NCBI GenBank assembly: GCA_900466005.1
Contig: UEGQ01000008.1
Location: 62,001-126,000 of the forward strand
Direction of reading: 5' to 3'
From: Hyphomicrobiales bacterium
GTDB lineage: Bacteria > Pseudomonadota > Alphaproteobacteria > Rhizobiales > Rhizobiaceae
Length of the DNA: 64,000 bases
Part shown: one piece after another, positions 50,526 to 61,937 of the stretch
How the letters are laid out: each line of letters starts with the position of its first letter
Position numbering within the stretch: the stretch's first letter is position 1
Position numbers and translations under genes: made by a program
Notes under the pieces: model-generated
What the model was told of the DNA's origin: nothing
What the model saw: the letters and a program-made list of their open reading frames with translations, nothing else
Databases searched by the model: none

Positions 50526-51458
50526 ATGGTAGCGAAGATCTTCATCGACGGCGAACACGGCACCACGGGTCTGCAGATCCGCACGCGCTTGGCCGCTCGT
50601 CGCGACATCGAGCTGCTGTCGATCCCGGAATCGGAGCGGCGCAATGAGAAGATGCGCGAGGACCTGCTGAACAGCGCCGACATCGCGATTCTGTGCCTGC
50701 CGGACGACGCCTCTAAGCAGGCCTACGAAATGACGGCAGCGAACAACAACGTGCGGCTCCTCGACGCCTCGACCGCCTTCCGGGTCCATCCGGACTGGGC
50801 CTACGGCTTTGCCGAGATGGACAGGACGCAGAAGGAGAAGATCCGCTCCGCCCGCTATGTCTCCAATCCCGGCTGCTATCCGACCGGCGCCATCGGCCTC
50901 ATCCGGCCGCTGAGAGCTGCCGGCGTCCTGCCGGACGGCTATCCGGTGACGGTGAATGCCGTGTCCGGGTACACCGGCGGCGGCAAACAGATGATCGCCC
51001 AGATGGAAGACCAAAGCCGTCCCGACGCGATCACCGCCAACAATTTCGTCTACGGGCTGACGCTGAAGCACAAGCACGTACCGGAGATGAAGGTACACGG
51101 CCTTCTCGACCGCGCGCCGCTCTTCTCGCCCTCGGTCGGCCGCTTTGCCCAGGGCATGATCGTCCAGGTGCCGCTCTTCATCGACGGCCTGAAGGAAGGG
51201 ACGACAATCGAAGCGATCCACGCGGCCCTCGTCGCGCATTATGCCGGCCAGGACATCGTCCGCGTCGTTTCCCTCGAGGAGAGTGCGGCACTTGCCCGCG
51301 TCGACGCCGAGGAACTGGTCGGGCAGGATACGATGAAGCTCTTCGTGTTCGGCACGCCCGGCGGCGCCCACGTCAACCTCGTCGCCCTGCTCGACAATCT
51401 CGGCAAGGGTGCCTCGGGAGCGGCGGTGCAGAACATGGACCTGATGCTCTCGGCCTGA
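50526..51458 (+). CDS. argC: N-acetyl-gamma-glutamyl-phosphate reductase (type 2)
   Basis: A 310-residue NADPH-dependent enzyme catalysing the third step of arginine synthesis. The N-terminal [14 protein letters not shown] is the cofactor loop, and the active-site Cys is in [12 protein letters not shown]. Its shorter length and GEHGTTGL start mark it as the type 2 (AGPR_2) form common in alphaproteobacteria. It begins 68 bases after agmatinase on the same strand. Confidence 0.96.
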   Translation: MVAKIFIDGEHGTTGLQIRTRLAARRDIELLSIPESERRNEKMREDLLNSADIAILCLPDDASKQAYEMTAANNNVRLLDASTAFRVHPDWAYGFAEMDRTQKEKIRSARYVSNPGCYPTGAIGLIRPLRAAGVLPDGYPVTVNAVSGYTGGGKQMIAQMEDQSRPDAITANNFVYGLTLKHKHVPEMKVHGLLDRAPLFSPSVGRFAQGMIVQVPLFIDGLKEGTTIEAIHAALVAHYAGQDIVRVVSLEESAALARVDAEELVGQDTMKLFVFGTPGGAHVNLVALLDNLGKGASGAAVQNMDLMLSA

Positions 51459-51498
51459 CGAAACCGGCGGGCATCGCAACGACGAAAAGGAGTTCACG

Positions 51499-51888
51499 AT
51501 GCTCGACCATGTCGGACTTTCCGTTTCGGACTATCCGAAGTCAAAGGCCTTCTACGACGCTGTGATGCCGTCGATCGGGGCCTCCTGCATCATGGCGGTG
51601 ACGGCGGAGGAGACCGACGGCACCTACGAGGGCGCCGGCTACGGTTCCGCCGGCAAACCGTCCTTCTGGATCGGTACCGGCGGGCGCAGCACGGGACAGG
51701 TCCACATTGCCTTCACCGCGCCGAACCGTGCGGCGGTCGATGCGTTTTATGCGGCGGCCATGGCGGCCGGGGCGCGGGACAATGGCGGACCCGGGTTGCG
51801 GCCGCATTACCATCCGGACTACTACGCGGCCTTCGTGCTCGATCCGGACGGCCATAATGTCGAGGCGGTCTGCCACACGCCGGCGTAA
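51499..51888 (+). CDS. VOC family protein (glyoxalase-like)
   Basis: A 129-residue VOC-fold protein: MLDHVGLSVSDYPKSKAFYD carries the first metal-site His, GQVHIAFTAPNR the second, and AFVLDPDGHNVEAVCH the C-terminal Glu. It resembles the family of 'glyoxalase' proteins with unknown substrate. AAAGGAG lies before the ATG. It is 40 bases after argC and may be in the same transcript. Confidence 0.9.
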   Translation: MLDHVGLSVSDYPKSKAFYDAVMPSIGASCIMAVTAEETDGTYEGAGYGSAGKPSFWIGTGGRSTGQVHIAFTAPNRAAVDAFYAAAMAAGARDNGGPGLRPHYHPDYYAAFVLDPDGHNVEAVCHTPA

Positions 51889-52040
51889 CTCGCCGGAGCG
51901 TTCAGCTCACCGCTGTTCATTGTCCGACCCGATACGGCGGGTTGTACGTTCGAAAACGTCGAACAATTCGTCGCCGCAACGGCGCATCGTCACGCGGCGG
52001 GCCGATCGCTATATCTGTTGAACAACAGATGAGGCGCGAC

Positions 52041-52868
52041 ATGAGCAGTGAACGTTTTCCGGTCTATTTCATCCCCCATGGCGGCGGTCCCTGGCCGTTC
52101 ATGGATTTTCCGGCTGATCCCGATGGCAAGAAGCCCTGGGGCGATCTTGACGCCTTCCTGAAGGGGCTCGATGCCGAGATCGGCCGCCGCCCGAAGGCCA
52201 TTCTCGTGGTCTCCGGCCACTGGGAGAGGGAGCCGGTTCCGACCGTCTCCACGGCGGCCCGGCCCGGAATGCTCTACGACTATTCCGGCTTTCCGGAAGA
52301 AACCTATCGCCTGAGTTACCCGGCCCCCGGTTCCCCCGAGGTGGCGCGGCGGGCGAAAGCCCTTTTGGAGAAGGCGGGCATTCCGGCCGCAGAGGACGCG
52401 ACCCGCGGCTTCGACCACGGCGTCTTCGTGCCGCTGATGGTCGCCTATCCCGATGCCGACGTGCCGGTGGTCATGATTTCGCTGAAGAACACGCTCGACG
52501 TCGAGAGCCACGTGGCGATCGGCAAGGCGCTGGAGCCGCTGCGCGACGAAGGCGTCCTGATTCTCGCCTCCGGCATGAGCTACCACAACATGCGGATGTT
52601 CTTCCGCGACACGCCGGAGCACAGGCAGCAGGCAATCCGCTTCGACGACTGGCTGAGCGAGACTGTGGCCATTGCCGATCCCGGTGAAAGGACGGCGCGG
52701 CTTGCGACCTGGGACAGCAACCCGGACGCGCTTGCCTGCCATGTTCCCGACCACGACCACCTGGTTCCGCTCTTCGTCGCAGTCGGGGCGGCCGGTGCGG
52801 ATGCCGGCCGTCACGTGTTCCGGGGAGAGTTCCGCGGCAAGCCCTATTCGGGCTACCGCTTCGGCTAA
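52041..52868 (+). CDS. LigB/DODA-type extradiol dioxygenase
   Basis: A 275-residue class III extradiol ring-cleavage dioxygenase. PVYFIPHGGGPW carries the first iron-binding His, SGHWEREPV the second, and the substrate/iron loop TRGFDHGVFVPLMVAYPDAD the third, typical of the YgiD/DODA family. The C-terminal catalytic His is in PDHDHLVPLFVAVGAAG. ATG 52041 follows GAGG; an earlier ATG four codons upstream is in frame. The natural catechol is unknown. Confidence 0.92.
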   Translation: MSSERFPVYFIPHGGGPWPFMDFPADPDGKKPWGDLDAFLKGLDAEIGRRPKAILVVSGHWEREPVPTVSTAARPGMLYDYSGFPEETYRLSYPAPGSPEVARRAKALLEKAGIPAAEDATRGFDHGVFVPLMVAYPDADVPVVMISLKNTLDVESHVAIGKALEPLRDEGVLILASGMSYHNMRMFFRDTPEHRQQAIRFDDWLSETVAIADPGERTARLATWDSNPDALACHVPDHDHLVPLFVAVGAAGADAGRHVFRGEFRGKPYSGYRFG

Positions 52869-52886
52869 ATCAGGAGCAGGCGAGCG

Positions 52887-53990
52887 TCAGTCACGGACGG
52901 CGATCGCCACTTCCGGCGGATACGCGCCGACGAAGCCCCTCCAGTGCGCGACCGCGAAGCCGAGCACGATCAGCGCGCCCGCCTGATGGGCGAGCGCGGC
53001 ATGGAGCTGAACCTGCGTGAGCAGCGTCGTGATACCCAAGGCGGCCTGGACCGTTATCAGCAGAAAGAGCACGACCGAGCGCCGGGCGTGGGTCGTTTCC
53101 GGTGCTGTCCGCAGCGATCCGATCATATGCATGAGCGCGGCAGCAAAGAGCACATAGGCGCCGATGCGGTGGACGAATTGCACCGTCTTCGGGTTTTCGA
53201 AGAGATTGATCCAGGCAGGCTGCTGGATGAAGAGGTCGCCGGGAATGATCGCGCCATCCATCAGCGGCCAGGTGTTGTAGGTGAGCCCGGCGTCGAGGCC
53301 GGCGACCAGTGCTCCCAGATAGATCTGGAAGAGCGCGAGGACGGCGATCGCTGCAGCCCAGGTGCGGGAGCTCTCCGTCGGCGGCTCGTCGTTCGAATGC
53401 GGCGCCAGCCCACGCATGATCCACATGCAGGACGAAAAGATCAGACAGGCCATCACGAGATGGGTTGCCAGCCGGTACTGGCTGACGTCGACACGCCCGG
53501 CGAGTCCGGACGAGACCATCCACCAGCCGATGAAGCCCTGGAAGGCCCCGAGGGCGAGGATGCCGAGAAGCGGAGCCTTCAGCCGCCGCTCGATGCGGCC
53601 GGTCACCCAGAAGAAGAACAACGGAACAGCGAAGATCACGCCGATGCCGCGGGCGATCAGCCGGTGCGCCCATTCCCACCAGAAGATCCGCTTGAACTCG
53701 TCGACGGTCATGTCCTTGTTGATCTGCGAATACTCGGGGATCCGCTGATAGAGGCGGAACTCCTCCTCCCACTGCTCGGCATTGAGCGGCGGGATGACGC
53801 CGTGGATCGGCTTCCATTCCGTAATCGAGAGGCCCGAATCGGTGAGCCGCGTCGCGCCGCCGACAAGCACCAGACAGAACAGCGCAAAGAGCACGAAGGC
53901 CAGCCAGATGCGCATCGCCCGGCGGTTCCTCTCTCCCCGCTCGATCGTCTCGAGCACCGTCGCTTCAACAGGATTGATCGTGCTTGCCAT
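52887..53990 (-). CDS. ctaA: Heme A synthase (COX15/CtaA)
   Basis: A 367-residue membrane enzyme with eight helices that oxidises the methyl group of heme O to form heme A for cytochrome aa3 oxidase. Heme-ligating histidines lie in [14 protein letters not shown], in RLATHLVMA, in [13 protein letters not shown] and in [16 protein letters not shown]. The 'type 2' (mitochondria-like) form is indicated by the size. ATG 53990 gives the family N-terminus and follows a GGAAGCGAC site. It is divergent from the DUF2842 gene, a common pairing in rhizobia. Confidence 0.95.
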   Translation of the reverse strand: MASTINPVEATVLETIERGERNRRAMRIWLAFVLFALFCLVLVGGATRLTDSGLSITEWKPIHGVIPPLNAEQWEEEFRLYQRIPEYSQINKDMTVDEFKRIFWWEWAHRLIARGIGVIFAVPLFFFWVTGRIERRLKAPLLGILALGAFQGFIGWWMVSSGLAGRVDVSQYRLATHLVMACLIFSSCMWIMRGLAPHSNDEPPTESSRTWAAAIAVLALFQIYLGALVAGLDAGLTYNTWPLMDGAIIPGDLFIQQPAWINLFENPKTVQFVHRIGAYVLFAAALMHMIGSLRTAPETTHARRSVVLFLLITVQAALGITTLLTQVQLHAALAHQAGALIVLGFAVAHWRGFVGAYPPEVAIAVRD

Positions 53991-54131
53991 GTCGCTTCCT
54001 CTCATCGGCTGTTGATTTGCCCGAGTTCCCCGTGCAAAACAAGCCCCGGATGGTGGCGACGGCCGACCGCTCCGGCATTCGTGACCAAACACCCCGCCGG
54101 CGGACGCATCCGGAACAGAGGACAAGTGACG

Positions 54132-54341
54132 ATGCCTGCGAAACTGCGTTCATTCATCGGGACGATCCTGATCATCTGCCTCGTCATTCTCTACGCGCTG
54201 GTCGCCACCACGATCGCCTCGGCCCTGCTCGCCACCTCGCCCTGGTGGGTCCACTTCCTCTATTTCCTGCTCTCGGGCCTTCTCTGGGTGCTCCCCGCCA
54301 TGCTGATCATCAAGTGGATGGCGGGTCCCGTCCGGAAATAG
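54132..54341 (+). CDS. DUF2842 family small membrane protein
   Basis: A 69-residue protein starting [20 protein letters not shown] with two membrane helices (about 8-33 and 39-62, ending [16 protein letters not shown]). The WWVHFLYF motif between the helices is typical of DUF2842, found next to heme-A or cytochrome-oxidase genes in alphaproteobacteria. It lies divergent to COX15, and a link to oxidase assembly is guessed from that context. Confidence 0.85.
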   Translation: MPAKLRSFIGTILIICLVILYALVATTIASALLATSPWWVHFLYFLLSGLLWVLPAMLIIKWMAGPVRK

Positions 54342-54474
54342 CCCGTCCCACCACGTCAAGTTACCACTTGCTAACCGCGTTCCGCGGAAGTTGCGGATCG
54401 CGCCATGCGGTTAAGTGATTGTACGGCGGCGAAAGACTAGCATTCGGCACGAATTTTCCGCGCCGGAGAAACCC

Positions 54475-55740
54475 TTGCAGACCACGATCCTTGACAACCA
54501 CCGTATGGCTGCCGAACCTCTGTCGCCGGGGAAACCGAGGGCTGTGGGGGCCGACAGGACCATGACCATCGGCGTCGCCGGGGACGTGAAAATCGAAGTC
54601 TTCGACCGCATGGAGCCGCTGGAAAGCGAATGGCGGCGCCTGCAGCGTGATTCCTTTACTTCGTTGCACCAGGGCTATGACTGGTGCGATGCCTGGGCAC
54701 GCAGCCACGGCCATCCACTCGCCGTCGTGCGCGGTTCGATCGCGGGCGTGACGTGCTTCATCCTCCCGCTCGAGATTGTCACCGCGCACTCCGTCCGCAT
54801 CGCGCGCTACATCGCCGGACCGTTCAACAACATCAACAACGGCCTCTTCACCCCCGCCTTCCGTGATCGCTGCAGCGCCGAGGCTGCCCGGTCGGCAGCC
54901 GGAGCAATCGCTCGGGCACTCAGCGGGCGTGCCGATCTGATCTGGCTGCAGAACATGCCCTTCGACTGGCGCGGCGAGCGCCATCCGTTTGCGGCGCTGC
55001 CATCCATCGAGAACCAGAACCACGCCTTTCAGCTGACGCTCGCCGCGGACATGGAAGCGACGATACGTCAGCTGAATGCCAAGCGCCGCCGCAAGATGTA
55101 TCGCAACCAGTGCCGCAAGATGGAGGCGCATGGCGGCTTTGAACACGTCGTCGCCGCGACCGCTGCGGAGAAGGCGGCACTGATCGATCTCTTCTACCGC
55201 CAGAAGGCCGTCCGCTTCGAGGCGCACGGCCTTCCGAACGTCTTCCGGCCCGCCGAGGTTCAGGCCTTCTTCCGCAACCTGTTGCAGGTCGCGCCGAACG
55301 GCTGCGACACCCCTCTGCAACTGCACGCAATCCGTCTCAGGGGCGAAAACGAGGGCAAGATCGCGGCGATTGCAGGGCTTTCGCGAAAGAACGACCACGT
55401 GATCTGCCAGTTCGGCTCGATCGACGAACGTCTGGTCCCAGACACCAGCCCCGGCGAACTGCTCTTCTTCCTGATGATCGAGAAGGTGATCGGCGAAGGT
55501 GCCGCGATCTTCGATTTCGGGGTCGGCGACCAGTGCTACAAGCGCCGCTGGTGCACGATCGAGACAGTGCAGCGTGACGTCCTGCTACCGATCTCCGCCA
55601 AGGGCCGCATCGCCGCGGCGGGACTTCAACTGGTGACGAGGACGAAGGCGACCATCAAACGCCAGCCGGCACTCTATGCCTTCATCCAGCGCTTTCGCGC
55701 CCGCGCAGACAGGGAACCGGCAAACGAAGCGAGTGAGTGA
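54475..55740 (+). CDS. CelD/BcsL-type acetyltransferase (GNAT fold) of a polysaccharide locus
   Basis: A 421-residue protein. I chose the TTG at 54475 because GGAGAA lies five bases upstream; an ATG at 54505 is also possible. Residues from about 45 (DVKIEVFDRMEPLESEWRRL) and the typical block AKRRRKMYRNQCRKMEA, followed by GFEHVV and FDFGVGDQCYKRRW, match the 'GNAT, cellulose biosynthesis' (CelD/BcsL) family. Members are thought to acylate polysaccharide or its precursors. It is divergent to the ExoP-like gene with a 24-base gap between the stop codons, so it is convergent with it in orientation. The specific role is unknown. Confidence 0.85.
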   Translation: MQTTILDNHRMAAEPLSPGKPRAVGADRTMTIGVAGDVKIEVFDRMEPLESEWRRLQRDSFTSLHQGYDWCDAWARSHGHPLAVVRGSIAGVTCFILPLEIVTAHSVRIARYIAGPFNNINNGLFTPAFRDRCSAEAARSAAGAIARALSGRADLIWLQNMPFDWRGERHPFAALPSIENQNHAFQLTLAADMEATIRQLNAKRRRKMYRNQCRKMEAHGGFEHVVAATAAEKAALIDLFYRQKAVRFEAHGLPNVFRPAEVQAFFRNLLQVAPNGCDTPLQLHAIRLRGENEGKIAAIAGLSRKNDHVICQFGSIDERLVPDTSPGELLFFLMIEKVIGEGAAIFDFGVGDQCYKRRWCTIETVQRDVLLPISAKGRIAAAGLQLVTRTKATIKRQPALYAFIQRFRARADREPANEASE

Positions 55741-55764
55741 CGCGGTTGGCAATCGCCGCTCGGA

Positions 55765-57978
55765 TCAGGCGGCGCTGCGCTCGCGCTCGCCCCGGCTCTG
55801 CAATCCTCCCGCCGTCATCAAGACCAGATCCGCGTAACCGACCTTTTCGAACTCGTCCATGATGGAGGCGAGGTCCTTCATGTCCGGCCGGGGTGCCGAG
55901 AGGATGATCTCGTAGGGGTGGTTGCGGCTGAGCCTTGCCACGCCTTCGGCATTGGCCGGACCGCATTCGACGATGACGAGGTCGTAGGCCTCGGCCAGCG
56001 CATCGGTGATCATCGACAGCCGGTCGGCGCCGCGCATGGCGCGGCGAATATCGGAGGTGCCCTTCGGAACGATATGGGCGGAGGAGAGCCTGTCGGGGTG
56101 GATCGTGTCGCCGAAGGCGGCCGTTCCCGAGAGGAGGTCGGTGATACCCGGCAGGTCCTTGCGCGACGCCATCAGCGTCGTCGGGCATCCGGACCCGGTC
56201 ATGTCGATCAGCACCACGTGATGGCCGCCTTCTGCAATTTCGCGGGCCAGCATGACGGTCGCCGTCGACCCGTCGTCACCCGTCGGCGAGATCGCGAGCG
56301 CGGTCCGGACGCCACTCGTCACGAGGTAGCTTGCAACGGACTCGATCGAGAATTCGTCCTTGTCGTCCACGGCGGGCGCCGGCGCTGCGAGCGCCGGGGC
56401 CGGAGGCAGATCGAGCGCTTCTTCCATCTCGGCGGTGAGGGCCTTGTCGGGTGCGACCGACAGCAGATTGGCGGGCAAATCGCGGCGGGGACGCGCCGTC
56501 TGAGGCTCCTCGTAGCGGTCGTACTCGCTCTCCCGCGACCGTTCGCGGTCGCTGCTTCCGTCCGGGCCATTGCCGTCGGCCGGCTTGAAGGCGCGGCCGC
56601 TGAAGAGCTCCGTCAGCATGACGATAATGACGCTCAGCACCAGAACGGCAAGTGCCGCGACGATGGTGATCGGGATGACCTTCGGGAAGTCGGGTTCGAT
56701 CGGCTCGCTCGCCTTCGAGATCACACGCGCATCCGCAGGGCTCGCCGCGCTTTCCAGACGGGTGGTCGCCTCGCGGTAGCGCGAGAGGTAAGTTTCGAGA
56801 AGCTGCCGCTGCGCGGCCGCCTCGCGTTCGAGCTCGCGAAGCCCGACCTCGTTCGAATCGGCCTGGGCGTAGTCGGCCTTCAGCATGTTGAGCTTGGCGA
56901 CGAGCTGCTTCTCGCGCAGCCGGGCAACGCCTGCGTCGTTTTCAAGGCTTGCCGCGACGTTCGCCGCCTCGTTGGCGATCTGCTGGCGGATGCCGGCGAG
57001 CTGCGCCCGCAGCGCCTTGATCCGTGGATGGCCGTCGAGCAACGTGATCGAAAGCTCGGAGATCTGCGCGCGGACGCCGGCCTCGCTTTCCTTGAGCCGC
57101 AGGATCGTCGCGTTGCTGGCAACCGCGTCGATCATGTCGGCGGGGCGACCTGCGGCGAGTGCCGCGCGCACGTTTTCGGCCTTGGCCTCCGCGTCGGCCA
57201 TTTCGCTGCGGACGCGCGCGAGTTCGGCCGAAATGTCGTTCAACTGCTGACCCGAAAAGGTCTCGGTGTCGGACGTCTGCACGATGTCATGGGCGGCACG
57301 ATAGTCCGCGACCTTCTGCTCCGCCTCCTTCACCTTCTCGCGAAGGTTGGCGATCTCGGGTTCGAGCCAGCGGGCGGCCTGCGAATTCGAGTCGAGTTTG
57401 GCGCCGCGCTGCAGGGACAGGTACACATCGACCATCGCGTTCGGGATCGCCGCCGCGAGCTCGGGGTCCTTGGAGGTGAAGGCGACGGCGATCACGCGCG
57501 AACGCTCGACCTGGTAGACGGAGAGTTTTTCGAGGAATGTGTCGACGACACGGTCCTCCGGCGCGCGTTCCAGCGGATTTTTCTTCAATCCCAGCAGGAT
57601 CAGGAGTTCGTCCATGGCCGAGGGACTGGCCACCGGGTCGAACTCCTCGCGTTCGTAGAGCTTCAGGTCGCGCGCGACCTGCTTGATGAGGTCGACCGAG
57701 CGCAGCATCTGCACCTGGCTTGCGATATTCAGCTCGTCGAGAAGCGGTTGCAGGTCGGCGCTGTTGGCGCCCTGCCCCATGAAGTTCGGTTCCCGCGCCT
57801 CGATGAGGATGCGCGTCTCGGCCTGATATCGCGGAGAGATGGCGTTCGCGCCGACGAATGCGAGGCCCGCGGCGAGCGCCGTCGCGGCAAATATCCGCCC
57901 CTTCCGCTGCCAGACGGCACGGAACAACTGGGCCAGATCGACATCCTCGTCCTGACGACTGTTGCCTACGCTCGACAT
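55765..57978 (-). CDS. Wzc/ExoP-type polysaccharide chain-length protein with degenerate kinase domain
   Basis: A 737-residue inner-membrane polysaccharide co-polymerase. The Wzz domain starts with DVDLAQLFRAVWQRKGRIFAA (first membrane helix about residues 28-50), followed by a long coiled-coil periplasmic part (about 200-410) and a second helix near 440 (VIPITIVAALAVLVLSVIIV). The cytoplasmic domain has the fold of BY-kinases, but the Walker A reads PTGDDGSTAT near residue 565 without the conserved Lys, Walker A' is LIDMTGSG, and no Tyr cluster ends the protein (the end is GERERSAA). Tyrosine kinase activity is therefore unlikely. The gene is divergent from the export-lipoprotein gene. Confidence 0.85.
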   Translation of the reverse strand: MSSVGNSRQDEDVDLAQLFRAVWQRKGRIFAATALAAGLAFVGANAISPRYQAETRILIEAREPNFMGQGANSADLQPLLDELNIASQVQMLRSVDLIKQVARDLKLYEREEFDPVASPSAMDELLILLGLKKNPLERAPEDRVVDTFLEKLSVYQVERSRVIAVAFTSKDPELAAAIPNAMVDVYLSLQRGAKLDSNSQAARWLEPEIANLREKVKEAEQKVADYRAAHDIVQTSDTETFSGQQLNDISAELARVRSEMADAEAKAENVRAALAAGRPADMIDAVASNATILRLKESEAGVRAQISELSITLLDGHPRIKALRAQLAGIRQQIANEAANVAASLENDAGVARLREKQLVAKLNMLKADYAQADSNEVGLRELEREAAAQRQLLETYLSRYREATTRLESAASPADARVISKASEPIEPDFPKVIPITIVAALAVLVLSVIIVMLTELFSGRAFKPADGNGPDGSSDRERSRESEYDRYEEPQTARPRRDLPANLLSVAPDKALTAEMEEALDLPPAPALAAPAPAVDDKDEFSIESVASYLVTSGVRTALAISPTGDDGSTATVMLAREIAEGGHHVVLIDMTGSGCPTTLMASRKDLPGITDLLSGTAAFGDTIHPDRLSSAHIVPKGTSDIRRAMRGADRLSMITDALAEAYDLVIVECGPANAEGVARLSRNHPYEIILSAPRPDMKDLASIMDEFEKVGYADLVLMTAGGLQSRGERERSAA

Positions 57979-58031
57979 ACTGCACTCCCGGTCCGGATTT
58001 CGGCCAAACGTAAACGACTATGGTAACGCAA

Positions 58032-58041
58032 GGGTTAACCC
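58032..58041. promoter_or_regulatory. GGGTTAACCC palindrome between ExoP-like and Wza-like genes
   Basis: A perfect 10-bp palindrome in the divergent 182-base interval, with TTAACCCTAACC following about 50 bases on. It is a candidate operator for the polysaccharide genes, but could be chance. Confidence 0.3.
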
Positions 58042-58160
58042 GCCGGCCTCAGCTTTGGCCCGGGCCTCTTTCTGCCACGGCTTCTTTACCCGCCATTAAC
58101 CCTAACCGAAGGATAACAGGACAAGTTCAGAGGTATCGACTCGGGAGCGCAAACAGCGCA

Positions 58161-58736
58161 ATGGAAGTGGCTGTCATAAAGCGGATCATGTATTTCGTCG
58201 TCGCGATGACGTTGGCGGCGCTTGCGGGCTGCAGCAGCTATCAGCCTGCGCCGAAGGCCTTCCATGAATCGACGATCGGAGCCTATCGGCTCGGCAGCGG
58301 CGACCGTCTGAGAATAACGGTCTTCGAGCAGGATAACCTCACCAACACCTATACCATCGACCAGGCGGGCTACATCGCCTTCCCCCTCATCGGACAGGTC
58401 GCCGCCCGCGGCTCAACCCTCGCCCAGCTCGAAGGCACGATCGCCCAGAAGCTCCGCCAGGGTTACCTGCGCGATCCCGACGTCAGCATCGAGATCGACC
58501 GCTACCGGTCCATCTTCATCATGGGCGAGGTCGGACAGCCGGGCCAATACTCCTACGTACCGGGCATGACGGTTCAGAATGCCGTCGCCGTCGCCGGAGG
58601 CTTCACGGCCAGAGCGAACCAGAGAGATGTCGATGTCACGCGCAACGTCAACGGCGAGATCATGACCGGCCGCGTGCCGATCACCGATCCTATCCTCGCG
58701 GGCGACACCGTCTATGTGCGAGAACGGCTCTTCTGA
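58161..58736 (+). CDS. Polysaccharide export lipoprotein (Wza/KpsD family, short form)
   Basis: A 191-residue lipoprotein. The signal and lipobox are FVVAMTLAALAGC, with the acylated Cys near residue 27. The Poly_export domain reads YRLGSGDRLRITVFEQDNLT, followed by the SLBB-type region SIFIMGEVGQPGQYSYVPGM. It lacks the C-terminal helix of full-length Wza and so is the short form. The product would help form the outer-membrane channel for a chromosomally encoded polysaccharide. ATG 58161 is my choice; a later ATG at 58188 is possible. The glycosyltransferase gene follows by three bases. Confidence 0.9.
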   Translation: MEVAVIKRIMYFVVAMTLAALAGCSSYQPAPKAFHESTIGAYRLGSGDRLRITVFEQDNLTNTYTIDQAGYIAFPLIGQVAARGSTLAQLEGTIAQKLRQGYLRDPDVSIEIDRYRSIFIMGEVGQPGQYSYVPGMTVQNAVAVAGGFTARANQRDVDVTRNVNGEIMTGRVPITDPILAGDTVYVRERLF

Positions 58737-58739
58737 TCC

Positions 58740-59882
58740 ATGCAGAAAGGTCCGCCGCTCCGCATCGTCCACTGCTTTCGATCACCCGTGGGCGGAATCT
58801 TCCGCCACGTGCGTGATCTCGCCGAACAGCACAGCCGCGCCGGCCATCAGGTCGGCATCGTCTGCGACAGCCTGACCGGCAGCGAGCACGAGGAGCGGCT
58901 TTTCGAACAGATCCGGCCGTTCCTCGCTCTCGGCCTTACACGCATTCCCATCCGCCGTTCGGTCGGCTTCGGCGACCTCGCCACCGTCCGCAACAGCTAC
59001 AAAGAAATAAAGAGCTTGCAGCCTGACGTTCTGCACGGCCACGGCGCCAAAGGCGGCGCCCTGGTCCGCATCGTCGGCTCAGCCCTGCGGGTCCGAAGGT
59101 ATCGCGTCGCCCGCTTCTATACCCCCCACGGCGGGAGCCTTCACTACGAGCAGGCGACCTTCTCCGGGCGGGGCATCTTCGCTCTCGAACGGCTGCTCGA
59201 GCGCTTCGGCGATGCGCTGGTCTTCGTCTGCGACTTCGAACACCGGACCTACGAGAAGAAGGTCGGCAAGCCTCGCTGCGACTGGCAAACGATTCACAAC
59301 GGGATCAGCGACACCGATTTCGAGCAGATCCCGACCCGCTCCGACAGCGTCGACTGCATCTATGTCGGCATGCTGCGCGACCTGAAAGGGCCCGACATCT
59401 TCATCGACGCCTTCGCCCGCACGGAGCGGCTGGTCGGACGCCCGCTCTCCGCCCTCGTCATCGGCGACGGGCCGGATCGGGACAAGTACGAAACGACGCT
59501 GGTGCAGCGGGGGCTCGGACGTCGCGTCGGCCTCCTGCCGGCCATGCCGATCAAGGATGCCTTTGCGACTTCGGATCTGGTCGTGGTGCCTTCGCGGGCG
59601 GAATCGATGCCCTATATCGTGCTCGAGACGCTGGCCGCCGGAAAGACGCTCATCGCCTCGCGCGTGGGTGGCATCCCGGAAGTTCTCGGTGCCGAAAGCG
59701 CGGCGCTGGCCGAGTGCGGCGACGCAGCCGATCTCGCACGCGTGATGGCGAAGGCGCTCACCACACCCGGATGGGCGAAAACCGTGATGCCCGACCCTGT
59801 CGCATTCAAGGCGAAATTTTCCGCCTCCGTCATGGCCGAGAAGATGCTCGCGTTCTACCGCGAGCAGCTTTCGGCGATCTGA
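58740..59882 (+). CDS. Glycosyltransferase family 4 protein
   Basis: A 380-residue GT-B enzyme. The N-domain starts LRIVHCFRSPVGGIFRHVRD (Gly-rich donor loop) and the C-domain has CIYVGMLRDLKGPDIFIDAF plus the EX7E-like block PSRAESMPYIVLETLAAGK. It transfers a sugar from an NDP or lipid-linked donor in repeat-unit assembly; neither sugar nor linkage can be read from sequence. It starts three bases after the export lipoprotein, so the two are coupled. Confidence 0.9.
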   Translation: MQKGPPLRIVHCFRSPVGGIFRHVRDLAEQHSRAGHQVGIVCDSLTGSEHEERLFEQIRPFLALGLTRIPIRRSVGFGDLATVRNSYKEIKSLQPDVLHGHGAKGGALVRIVGSALRVRRYRVARFYTPHGGSLHYEQATFSGRGIFALERLLERFGDALVFVCDFEHRTYEKKVGKPRCDWQTIHNGISDTDFEQIPTRSDSVDCIYVGMLRDLKGPDIFIDAFARTERLVGRPLSALVIGDGPDRDKYETTLVQRGLGRRVGLLPAMPIKDAFATSDLVVVPSRAESMPYIVLETLAAGKTLIASRVGGIPEVLGAESAALAECGDAADLARVMAKALTTPGWAKTVMPDPVAFKAKFSASVMAEKMLAFYREQLSAI

Positions 59883-59894
59883 ACGGAGTCCGCC

Positions 59895-61718
<1,824 letters not shown>

Positions 61719-61756
61719 GGCCGCCACTTTCTCTTCGTCCTGTCGCTCGAGCAAGT

Positions 61757-61769
61757 CATGTCAGACATG
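61757..61769. promoter_or_regulatory. CATGTCAGACATG palindrome upstream of ftsH
   Basis: A perfect 13-base palindrome (CATGTC, A, GACATG) 39 bases from the ftsH start, in the divergent region shared with the sugar transferase. It is a candidate operator. Confidence 0.4.
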
Positions 61770-61810
61770 ATCCGTGTCATGGTTCGTTGATCGGAGTCAA
61801 ATTTCCCTCT

Positions 61811-61836
61811 CGCTGTGGGGCTAGACTGCCACAGCG
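61811..61836. promoter_or_regulatory. Inverted repeat in the ftsH/sugar transferase divergent region
   Basis: CGCTGTGG and CCACAGCG are perfect 8-bp arms 10 bases apart (one helical turn between arms). It lies midway between the two divergent genes and is a plausible binding site for a dimeric regulator. Confidence 0.45.
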
Positions 61837-61937
61837 ACAGCGCCTTGGAACGTACCGGAACGGGACAGTGCGCGAGCCCCTAAAGGATTCTTAGGACCTT
61901 CCTGTCAGAATGACGTCGACGGGGGGGCAATCCGGCG

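Noticed and set aside
61879..61895. CCTAA/TTAGG inverted repeat before the sugar transferase
   Set aside because: Arms are only five bases and the inner positions do not match; weaker than the neighbouring 8-bp repeat.
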